Below, in pieces: positions 1 through 5,025 of a stretch of DNA of 5,777 nt. The stretch is from Omnitrophica WOR_2 bacterium GWA2_47_8. GTDB lineage: Bacteria; Omnitrophota; Gorgyraeia; Zapsychrales; GWA2-47-8. The notes under the pieces were generated by a model that worked only from the letters and a program-made list of their open reading frames with translations, had not been told where the DNA came from and searched no databases. Location of the stretch: the NCBI GenBank assembly GCA_001805375.1, contig MHFY01000110.1:3073-8849 (forward strand), read 5' to 3'. The translations under genes were made by a program, and so were the position numbers. Numbering within the stretch: position 1 is the first letter of the stretch; every line of letters begins with the position of its first letter.

Positions 1-832
1 GATCGGTCATGTGATACGCATTGTTCGTTGTCCCAAACCCCACGACCTCACAATAAATTTTTGCCCCGCGTTTTTGGGCGTGTCCTAATTCTTCCAAGAT
101 CAAAAGGCCCGCGCCTTCGGAAATAACAAAACCATTTCGCTTAGCGTCAAAGGGACGCGATGCCTTTTCCGGTTCATCATTTCTATTTGAAAGAACGTTA
201 ACGGTATCGAATGCGCCGAAAGTGATAGGCGTGATCGGCGCCTCACTGGCACCCGTAACCATAATATCCGCATCACCATCCTGAATGGCTTCAAAAGAAA
301 ACCCGACGGAATCGGTCCCGGCGGTACATCCGGTTGAGATCGTATTACAAACACCGTTTAAACCGTATTTAGCTGAAATTTCACTGGATGGAGTGTTGAA
401 CATCGAGGCGTCATAAAGGTCAGGCCGCACGATCCTGGGATCGATCGGATTTTTTCCGCTATCGGTGACCAGGGCGAACTCTTCCTCCATATATTTTGTC
501 CCGCAGATCGCATTGGCCAAGGAAACGCCGATGCGCTCGTGATTGATCTTTTTTAGATCCAATCCGGAATCTTCCAGCGCCATCTTAGCCGCAGCCACGG
601 CAAACTGGACGTAACGGTCCATGCGTACACTATCCTCTCGAGTTAAGCCCAACCTTAGAGGATCGAAATCCCTGACCTGGGCGGCGATCTTGGTATTAAA
701 AAGCGAAACATCGAATTCCGTCACCCGCCGGACAGCAGAAATACCTTTGGTCATGCCGGTCCAGCACGCTTCCTTTCCGATCCCATTTGGAGAAATAATT
801 CCAACACCTGTCACTACGACTCGTCGAGCCAT
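1..832 (-). CDS. FabF-like beta-ketoacyl-ACP synthase (KAS II / type II PKS ketosynthase-like), 3' end cut by window
   Basis: A condensing enzyme that would perform decarboxylative Claisen condensation of an acyl primer with malonyl-ACP in the cytoplasm. 277 codons are present, against about 410-420 for the family, so the C-terminal third, including both catalytic histidines, lies outside the window. The start MARRVVVTGVGIISPNG is the typical FabF N-terminus, and AGAAGGAAGA (837-846) is its ribosome site. The nucleophile is Cys169 in ISTGCTAGTDSVG (residues 165-177). Further family blocks are RPFDAKRNGFVISEGAGLL (residues 226-244) and KRGAKIYCEVVGFG followed by AYHMTD (254-277). The Cys is present, so this is not a KS-beta/chain-length factor, in which it is usually replaced. 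GCTAG-D resembles the GCTSG-D of type II polyketide KS-alpha more than E. coli FabF's ACTTG; this comparison is from memory. It is the last visible gene, 77 nt after the reductase. Family assignment is firm; primary versus specialised metabolism is open. Confidence 0.93.
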   Translation of the reverse strand, partial: MARRVVVTGVGIISPNGIGKEACWTGMTKGISAVRRVTEFDVSLFNTKIAAQVRDFDPLRLGLTREDSVRMDRYVQFAVAAAKMALEDSGLDLKKINHERIGVSLANAICGTKYMEEEFALVTDSGKNPIDPRIVRPDLYDASMFNTPSSEISAKYGLNGVCNTISTGCTAGTDSVGFSFEAIQDGDADIMVTGASEAPITPITFGAFDTVNVLSNRNDEPEKASRPFDAKRNGFVISEGAGLLILEELGHAQKRGAKIYCEVVGFGTTNNAYHMTD

Positions 833-852
833 ATGTTCTTCCTTCTTTTAGG

Positions 853-887
853 TCCCTGCTTCTTGCTTTGCAAGAAAGTCGCAGGGA
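853..887. repeat. Intergenic hairpin built from two 7-nt arms, just upstream of the ketosynthase ribosome site
   Basis: TCCCTGC (853-859) and TTCTTGC (860-866) are followed by a 3-nt loop, then their exact complements GCAAGAA (870-876) and GCAGGGA (881-887), with a 4-nt bulge (877-880) on one side. All 14 base pairs are perfect. In the transcribed direction the hairpin ends about 6 nt before the Shine-Dalgarno of the ketosynthase gene and starts 22 nt after the reductase stop. No T-run follows in the transcribed direction, so it does not look like a standard rho-independent terminator. It could shield the ribosome site, protect mRNA ends, or be a repeat element like those in the other gaps. 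Confidence 0.75.
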
Positions 888-909
888 TTAGTTCAGCCGC
901 AGAGTTATG

Positions 910-1938
910 TCACATTGTTCCATAACTCTGGGCTTCACTTAAATTAAATTCTCTTTTCACAAATTCCGGGTCTAAAAATTTTCCTTCGTTCTCCACCTGA
1001 TGGACCAATTCGATCACGCGGGTGTTTAACGGGGCTTCCCGGCCGATGCCCTTCGCTAACATGACCACTTCTCCATTGATAAAATCGATCTCACTGAGTT
1101 TTTTGCGCATGATGCTTTGCAGGATCGAACCATACAACGGTTCTTTGCTCAAACCGGTCAAGGTTTTATTAATGATCCCCGCGGCCTGGTTAAGCGGCAT
1201 CGCGGCCAAACTTTTGATCCTGTCGGAAGGAAGTTTCGGCAAACAAACGATCTCGATCCCCGCCCGGCTGACGATCTCCAGGCCTTCTTTTAAAAGTAAA
1301 ATACTCAAACGGCAGAAGTCCATGTCGGAAAACGTCTCCTGCATCGACTTTCCGACCATCGCCGGGATACAATTGTTAAAATTGACGAACAGTTTAAGCC
1401 ATTTCATGCCGACGATCTCTTGCGTCACAATAACCGGAAAGGCCTTGCTTAACACCCGCTCTACATCCGTCACCTTGGTGTCATTTGTTGAAAAAGGCTT
1501 TCCGATGATCCAATCCCCGGGAAAATTAAACGTGACCTCACCGGGTTTCACATACGTGGAGCCGAACATCACGATACTGCTTATCACCGCCATCGGTTCA
1601 AAATGACAGCTGATCATATTATCAGCCTGCACCCCGTTCTGAGTGGTCAACACAATTTGATAGGGGTTGGTCAAGAATTCCTTATTATCCTGATATGCCT
1701 CTTCGATATCCTGCGTCTTGGTGGCAAAAATAACCAAAGTGTATTCCTGGTCGAGCTTTGTTTTGGCTTTCACCGCGATCGTCTCTTGCCCGTCGTGTTT
1801 GACAATGCGCAATCCGTTCTTATTGACCGCGTCGACCTGGTCTTTGCGCCCGATCAGCGTGACATCTTCCCCGGCCTTGGTCAAATATCCGGCCACCAGT
1901 GATCCGATAGCACCCGCGCCTATGACCGCGATCTTCAT
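910..1938 (-). CDS. Ketopantoate reductase-family (PanE/ApbA-type) NAD(P)-dependent oxidoreductase
   Basis: Predicted cytoplasmic 2-keto reductase, 342 aa. The N-terminal Rossmann domain opens with MKIAVIGAGAIGS, giving the dinucleotide motif GAGAIG (7-12); Arg31 in IGRKDQ is at a place compatible with NADPH. Family catalytic positions can be matched: Lys74 in FATKTQD, Asn101 in TTQNGV, Lys182 in KWLKLFVNFNN and Glu283 in SEIDFING. These correspond, by my alignment from memory, to E. coli PanE Lys72, Asn98, Lys176 and Glu256. E. coli PanE is about 303 aa, so this one is longer. The start at 1938 is preferred over an in-frame ATG at 1950 because GGGAGG (1943-1948) lies 4 nt upstream and the ATG overlaps the preceding stop as ATGA, implying translational coupling to the SRPBCC gene. 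No other pantothenate gene is nearby, so the substrate may be another 2-keto or 3-keto acyl intermediate. Family sure, substrate unknown. Confidence 0.9.
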   Translation of the reverse strand: MKIAVIGAGAIGSLVAGYLTKAGEDVTLIGRKDQVDAVNKNGLRIVKHDGQETIAVKAKTKLDQEYTLVIFATKTQDIEEAYQDNKEFLTNPYQIVLTTQNGVQADNMISCHFEPMAVISSIVMFGSTYVKPGEVTFNFPGDWIIGKPFSTNDTKVTDVERVLSKAFPVIVTQEIVGMKWLKLFVNFNNCIPAMVGKSMQETFSDMDFCRLSILLLKEGLEIVSRAGIEIVCLPKLPSDRIKSLAAMPLNQAAGIINKTLTGLSKEPLYGSILQSIMRKKLSEIDFINGEVVMLAKGIGREAPLNTRVIELVHQVENEGKFLDPEFVKREFNLSEAQSYGTM

Positions 1939-2447
1939 TTGTCCTCCCATTGCCGGTTCTGCATATTTTCATATTTCTGCAGGGTGAATTTTTTTAAAGC
2001 TTCTAATATCATTTTTATATTTTGGTCATGCATTCTTTTAAAGAATATCAGCCATAAAATCTTATTCAAGAGGCCTTTTATCTGATAATGCAGTTCGTAA
2101 TCAACCCGCGTGCCGTTAGAGCGGTATTCCGCTTTCACGATCTCATACCCTTTAAAGATCCCATTCAAAAAAGTGCGGGCGATCTCCCTATTGGGGACCA
2201 ACTCTGTCACTTCCACATCCCATTGCGGCGCTAAGGGAAGCTTTATCTTCTGCCGGTAATGCGTTCCTAAAAAAATATCGCCGGGTCCGCCCACGCGGGT
2301 AAATTGGCTGGCGCAATCCTTAGGCCACCACTGGGCCTCTCCCCATTTAATGATTTCCGGCCCTACCACATCGATCGGCGCTTCAATAAAGATGAAGTGT
2401 TTATTTAACTTTTCCTTGAGCCTTCCTTTAGAAAATATACTTTTCAT
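1935..2447 (-). CDS. SRPBCC-family (polyketide cyclase/dehydrase or START-like) protein
   Basis: A 170-aa soluble protein with the layout of the SRPBCC/Bet v1-like helix-grip fold, whose members bind hydrophobic ligands or act as aromatases/cyclases. Visible signs: an early strand FIFIEAPIDVV (18-28); a helix with paired tryptophans, WGEAQWWP (35-42); the strand-turn GGPGDIFLGTHY (53-64); WDVEVTELVPNREIARTF (76-93); the strand RVDYELHYQIKG (114-125); and a long C-terminal amphipathic helix containing RMHDQNIKMILEALKKF (138-154), which closes the pocket in this fold. It has no signal peptide. The start has a poor ribosome site: GGAAG directly abuts the ATG, so the start is less certain, although no better in-frame start exists. 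Its stop overlaps the reductase start in ATGA, so the two are probably co-translated. Beside a ketosynthase and a keto-reductase, a cyclase, aromatase or ligand-carrier role is plausible but not shown by sequence. Confidence 0.72.
   Translation of the reverse strand: MKSIFSKGRLKEKLNKHFIFIEAPIDVVGPEIIKWGEAQWWPKDCASQFTRVGGPGDIFLGTHYRQKIKLPLAPQWDVEVTELVPNREIARTFLNGIFKGYEIVKAEYRSNGTRVDYELHYQIKGLLNKILWLIFFKRMHDQNIKMILEALKKFTLQKYENMQNRQWEDK
1943..1948 (-). promoter_or_regulatory. Shine-Dalgarno GGGAGG that fixes the reductase start
   Basis: GGGAGG on the minus strand lies 4 nt before the ATG at 1938-1936. It sits inside the last codons of the SRPBCC gene and covers the competing upstream ATG (1950-1948), which argues that the downstream ATG is used. 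Confidence 0.75.
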
Positions 2448-2462
2448 CTTCCAACTTTTATA

Positions 2463-2531
2463 AGAAGCCAGAAGCCAGAAACCAGAAAAATCCTGACGTT
2501 CTGATTTCTTGCTTCCTTGCTTCGGACTTCT
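2463..2531. repeat. Intergenic inverted repeat of degenerate AGAAGCC heptads
   Basis: This fills most of the 93-nt gap between the PCP-reductase-like and SRPBCC genes. The left arm is four 7-nt units: AGAAGCC (2463-2469), AGAAGCC (2470-2476), AGAAACC (2477-2483) and AGAAAAA (2484-2490). The right arm is the complementary family: TTCTGAT (2499-2505), TTCTTGC (2506-2512), TTCCTTGC (2513-2520, one extra base), TTCGGAC (2521-2527), then TTCT. The inner 14 nt of the arms (2474-2487 and 2499-2512) match at 12 positions around an 11-nt loop. One of the two mismatches would be a G-U pair in the RNA made from the minus strand. Confidence 0.7.
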
Positions 2532-2540
2532 TTCCTTAAG

Positions 2541-2816
2541 TTACCGCGGCTCATACGGCCGGTAATCAAACCCGACCTCATCAAAAAGCCGGATCATTAA
2601 ACTGTAAAAGGTGTTCGGAACTTCTGAAAAAAAGGCGCGCAGGATGTCCGCTTCTTCGACAACGCTTGCGTTGCGCTGCTGAGCGTTGATCTGGGCCTTT
2701 TTTACCACGACCGTTTTCGCGATCTTGCGATGGAACAGGGGAATGCGTTCGATCATTTTATTGAATTTCGTGAGCGCCGCTTTTTCCCATTCTAATTTTA
2801 TTTGTGTATCTGGCAT
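2541..2816 (-). CDS. Small PCP-reductase-domain-like protein (resembles the BchB/ChlB C-terminal domain)
   Basis: A 91-aa basic protein. Residues 8-62 follow the pattern I recall for the light-independent protochlorophyllide reductase C-terminal domain (PCP_red): a Trp near the start (LEWEKAAL, 8-15), an Ile-Pro-x-Phe-x-Arg block (IPLFHR, 25-30), a helix of Lys/Val/Ala residues ending AQQRNA (45-50), then VEEADILRAF (53-62), like the family's V-T-x-x-D-V ending. The tail (63-91) ends DYRPYEPR and I do not recognise it. Small stand-alone PCP_red proteins occur outside photosynthesis, usually with unknown roles. The start at 2816 (MPDTQIK) is preferred: the in-frame ATG at 2840 lies in the heptad repeat, so the extra eight residues would be repeat-encoded, and AGAGAA lies about 6 nt before 2816. 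It follows the radical SAM gene directly, suggesting a partner. A histone-fold-like helix-turn-helix is a weaker alternative. Confidence 0.6.
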   Translation of the reverse strand: MPDTQIKLEWEKAALTKFNKMIERIPLFHRKIAKTVVVKKAQINAQQRNASVVEEADILRAFFSEVPNTFYSLMIRLFDEVGFDYRPYEPR

Positions 2817-2830
2817 ATTCTTTTCTCTTT

Positions 2831-2898
2831 CATGTGTCATGTTTCAAGTGTCATGTGTTATGTCGCCTTGACACATGACACATAACACTTGACACTTT
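2831..2898. repeat. Intergenic inverted repeat of CAWGTGT heptads
   Basis: The gap between the radical SAM stop and the next gene consists almost wholly of 7-nt units. The left arm has CATGTGT (2831-2837), CATGTTT, CAAGTGT, CATGTGT (to 2858) and a decayed TATGTCG (to 2865). The right arm has the complementary units ACACATG (2871-2877), ACACATA, ACACTTG and ACACTTT (to 2898). In the best register 2846-2863 pairs with 2880-2897 at 17 of 18 positions around a 16-nt loop. Several registers offset by 7 nt are possible. The repeat abuts the radical SAM stop codon (2899-2901) and runs to within about 15 nt of the preferred start of the next gene. Confidence 0.88.
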
Positions 2899-4368
2899 TT
2901 AAGCATTCGCCCCCACGCGGGAATTGGCTTCCCATTTGGAAATATTATTCATAAAATCCTTCACGCAAAGCTTAACTTTAATATCGTAATTGCTTTCCAT
3001 GATCCTGTGGATACGTTCGGGTTTGGAATAATATTCGCGCATGCACCAGGAACCTAGGCGGCCGACCTCTTCAACGGTCAAATGGTCCGTCGGGATAACC
3101 GGATGCTGAAAATCCCAAACTCTCAGGTCGATCTTGTCGGGATCGAACCAGCCTTTTTTGATGCCGTAGCGCCAGTCCGGAGAATTCGGGACAGGCGTTA
3201 AATAATCCAAGGCAAATATATCAGGATCGATCTCATCCGCGATATGCAGCCTTTGCTTGATCTTGGCCTCAGTATCCTCCTTAAGGCCGACCAAAACAGT
3301 GCCCACACTTCCGATATCATTTTCCCGCAAAATACGCACGGTCTTCTTGATCTGGTCGATGGTGACACCTTTACCTTGTTTGGAAAGGGTCATATCATCT
3401 TCGACCTCGACACCCGTCAACGCCAGGAACAGACCGGCCTTTTTCATCAAGGGCAGGATATCATGCTGGCTTATCCACTGATCAGCCCGGCCTAAGCACA
3501 CCCAATCGATCTTATTGCCACGCTTAATCTTCTCTTCGCAAAATTCGATCATGGCCTGGGTGTCCGTGTTGAAGGCGTCGTCCTGAAAAACGATCGTCGT
3601 GATCCCGTATTTTTTTTCCAAGATATCAAGCTCATCAACGATGCGTTTTCCTTTTAAACCGCGCCAAGAGGTAAAATCCTGTGTCGCGGTACGGCTGTCA
3701 TACAGCGCCCATTCATAACAGAAGTGGCATTTGCCCGGGCAGCCGCGTGAGGTCATTAATTCCGCGAATGGTTTCCAATAGGTATGCCCGACATATTTTT
3801 CCATCGGAAAAAGATCATAAGCCGGCATGGGCAGAACATTCAGGTCAGGAATAAGGTCCCGGTGCGGGCCGATAACGACCGTTGTTTTATCCTTTCGGGA
3901 AACAAGCCCCGGGATCTCGCGGTCGCTCTTTTTTTTACTTTTCACGTTATTGATCAGATCTTCCAGCGTAAGCTCTGCCTCGCCGATCATGATGTAATCG
4001 ATCCAGGGGTTAAGCCGCATTTGGCGCTCATAATCACCGGAATACCACAACCCGCCGGCAATCGTAATGACCTGGGGCATCGCTTCCTTAATAAGACGCA
4101 GGCCTTCATTAAAATACCAGATCACCGCGGCCCCACAGGTAGAGTGAAGCAGCTCGCCGACAAAAACCATGTCCGGTTTATACTCCTTCGTCCACTTGAG
4201 CATCGCCTCCCAGTCCATTTCGAGCGCGCGGCAGTCAAGAGCAGCGACATCCGCCAATTTTTTCTCCCGCAAATATGCGCCCAATTGCGCGTGCATTTGG
4301 TTGCAGGCCTTGTGATTTCCATGCGAATCCCATGCCTTCAGTGGTGGTGTTAAAAATAGAACTTTCAT
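2899..4368 (-). CDS. B12-binding-type radical SAM enzyme, BchE/HpnJ-like layout
   Basis: A 489-aa cytoplasmic enzyme predicted to cleave S-adenosylmethionine at a [4Fe-4S] cluster. Residues 1-140 look like the cobalamin-binding Rossmann domain: MKVLFLTPPL, KPDMVFVGELL (64-74), ITIAGGLWYSG (101-111), NPWIDYIMIGEAELTLEDLI (120-139). The DxHxxG motif that supplies the cobalt-ligating histidine is not visible, as in several relatives. The cluster motif is Cys210-x3-Cys214-x2-Cys217 in SRGCPGKCHFCYEW. The TIM-barrel continues with TTIVFQDDAFNTD (257-269), DWVCLGRADQWI (288-299), LALTGVEVEDD (315-325) and VGTVLVGLKEDT (355-366). The C-terminal DYLTPVPNSPDW (388-399) and PVIPTDHLTVEEV (423-435) resemble the BchE-type C-terminal region. 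Length is normal. It starts 2 nt after the membrane-protein stop, using AAGGAG (4377-4382). The family includes methylases, cyclases and ring-forming enzymes, so the reaction cannot be named. Confidence 0.92.
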   Translation of the reverse strand: MKVLFLTPPLKAWDSHGNHKACNQMHAQLGAYLREKKLADVAALDCRALEMDWEAMLKWTKEYKPDMVFVGELLHSTCGAAVIWYFNEGLRLIKEAMPQVITIAGGLWYSGDYERQMRLNPWIDYIMIGEAELTLEDLINNVKSKKKSDREIPGLVSRKDKTTVVIGPHRDLIPDLNVLPMPAYDLFPMEKYVGHTYWKPFAELMTSRGCPGKCHFCYEWALYDSRTATQDFTSWRGLKGKRIVDELDILEKKYGITTIVFQDDAFNTDTQAMIEFCEEKIKRGNKIDWVCLGRADQWISQHDILPLMKKAGLFLALTGVEVEDDMTLSKQGKGVTIDQIKKTVRILRENDIGSVGTVLVGLKEDTEAKIKQRLHIADEIDPDIFALDYLTPVPNSPDWRYGIKKGWFDPDKIDLRVWDFQHPVIPTDHLTVEEVGRLGSWCMREYYSKPERIHRIMESNYDIKVKLCVKDFMNNISKWEANSRVGANA

Positions 4369-4370
4369 TA

Positions 4371-4982
4371 TTATTTCTCCTTTTTAATTTTACTTTTTCC
4401 AAATAATAAAAACGACACAATAACAAATAAAAACATTCCTGGCCCCGTTTGTCCCCCTCGCCCATGCCCCCAGAAAGAAAGGCTCATCTCGTGAGTGATA
4501 TAATACATGCGATCTACCCACTCTATTGGCCTATTCAATAAAATTGAGAAGTACCAAATTGTAGAAATTAATAAACCAAATAACAAAAAAGAAAGCATAC
4601 ATATAAACACACCGAAAAGAATATAGTTTAATCCCCCCTCTTTTAATTTTCTCCTCAAACTCTGTTTTAAACTAGAAATCTCCTTTGAAAACGCAATAGG
4701 AGTGTAATAGATTCTCTGTTGTCGCTTCAAATAACTCGGATATGTCCGATCGCGCTTTATCGCAAAAATTGTTGTCAATAACGCACCAAAGCAAAATATA
4801 ATAATTCCCCAGATCTTAAGTCGTGCGGCTAAAATGACCTGCCACATTAAATCAGAATCCGGAACATGATAAGCCCTGCGCAGATAGGGAATAAAATCAC
4901 TCAAACCCCATATTACAACGCCAAATAAGACCAAAAATGAAAAACCACCCCATAACTTCCAAAAAACTTCCCGCTTTTTCAT
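4371..4982 (-). CDS. Unrecognised AT-rich integral membrane protein, about four transmembrane helices
   Basis: A 203-aa protein that I cannot place in a family. Hydrophobic segments lie at about residues 9-30 (WGGFSFLVLFGVVIWGL), 52-73 (LKIWGIIIFCFGALLTTIF), 118-147 (ILFGVFICMLSFLLFGLL and on) and 179-195 (GMFLFVIVSFLLFG). The loop between the second and third is strongly basic (SLKQSLRRKLK), so it is probably cytoplasmic. A glycine-rich stretch, WGHGRGGQTGPG (170-181), precedes the last helix, and the C-terminus is lysine-rich (KSKIKKEK). AGAGGG lies 5 nt before the ATG and supports this start. GC over 4381-4980 is about 36% by hand count, against roughly 48-53% in sampled lines of neighbouring genes, except for a GC-rich patch at 4441-4480 that encodes the Gly-rich loop. 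Together with the lack of recognisable homology, this hints at later insertion into the locus or an unusual constraint. Being 2 nt from the radical SAM gene suggests shared expression; no enzymatic motif is seen. Confidence 0.8.
   Translation of the reverse strand: MKKREVFWKLWGGFSFLVLFGVVIWGLSDFIPYLRRAYHVPDSDLMWQVILAARLKIWGIIIFCFGALLTTIFAIKRDRTYPSYLKRQQRIYYTPIAFSKEISSLKQSLRRKLKEGGLNYILFGVFICMLSFLLFGLLISTIWYFSILLNRPIEWVDRMYYITHEMSLSFWGHGRGGQTGPGMFLFVIVSFLLFGKSKIKKEK
4377..4382 (-). promoter_or_regulatory. Shine-Dalgarno AAGGAG for the radical SAM gene, inside the upstream gene
   Basis: AAGGAG on the minus strand lies 8 nt before the ATG at 4368 and falls within the last lysine codons of the membrane-protein gene, whose stop is at 4373-4371. 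Ribosomes finishing the membrane protein would be placed at the next start, so the two genes are probably translationally linked. Confidence 0.75.
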
Positions 4983-5025
4983 TGTATCCCTCTGATGTGA
5001 CTTTTAATACTAACCTTGTACCACA

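Noticed and set aside
100..354. Minus-strand open frame of 84 codons near the left edge
   Set aside because: It overlaps the ketosynthase gene in another frame; the ketosynthase frame is open from 832 to the window edge and carries the catalytic Cys motif.
853..887. Rho-independent terminator after the reductase gene
   Set aside because: The stem is good, but the minus-strand sequence after it is ACCTAAAAGAAGG, with no T-run, and a same-strand gene starts 20 nt later.
1022..1606. Open frame on the plus strand (194 codons)
   Set aside because: It is antisense to the reductase gene, with no recognisable protein features and no good ribosome site; treated as a shadow frame.
2817..2840. Eight extra N-terminal residues on the PCP-reductase-like protein (start at 2840)
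   Set aside because: Its first codons are heptad repeat sequence and the upstream region has no good ribosome site; the ATG at 2816 fits the domain start better. Not excluded.
2831..2898. CRISPR-like array
   Set aside because: The units are contiguous 7-mers in inverted halves, with no spacers, and repeats are far too short.
3784..4353. Long open frame on the plus strand (189 codons)
   Set aside because: It lies entirely antisense to the radical SAM gene, whose motifs and ribosome site are clear; the plus-strand translation shows no domain pattern.
4983..5025. Promoter in the 43-nt gap before the membrane-protein gene
   Set aside because: A TATTAA-like box exists on the minus strand, but no convincing -35 partner at proper spacing; AT-rich sequence gives such matches by chance.
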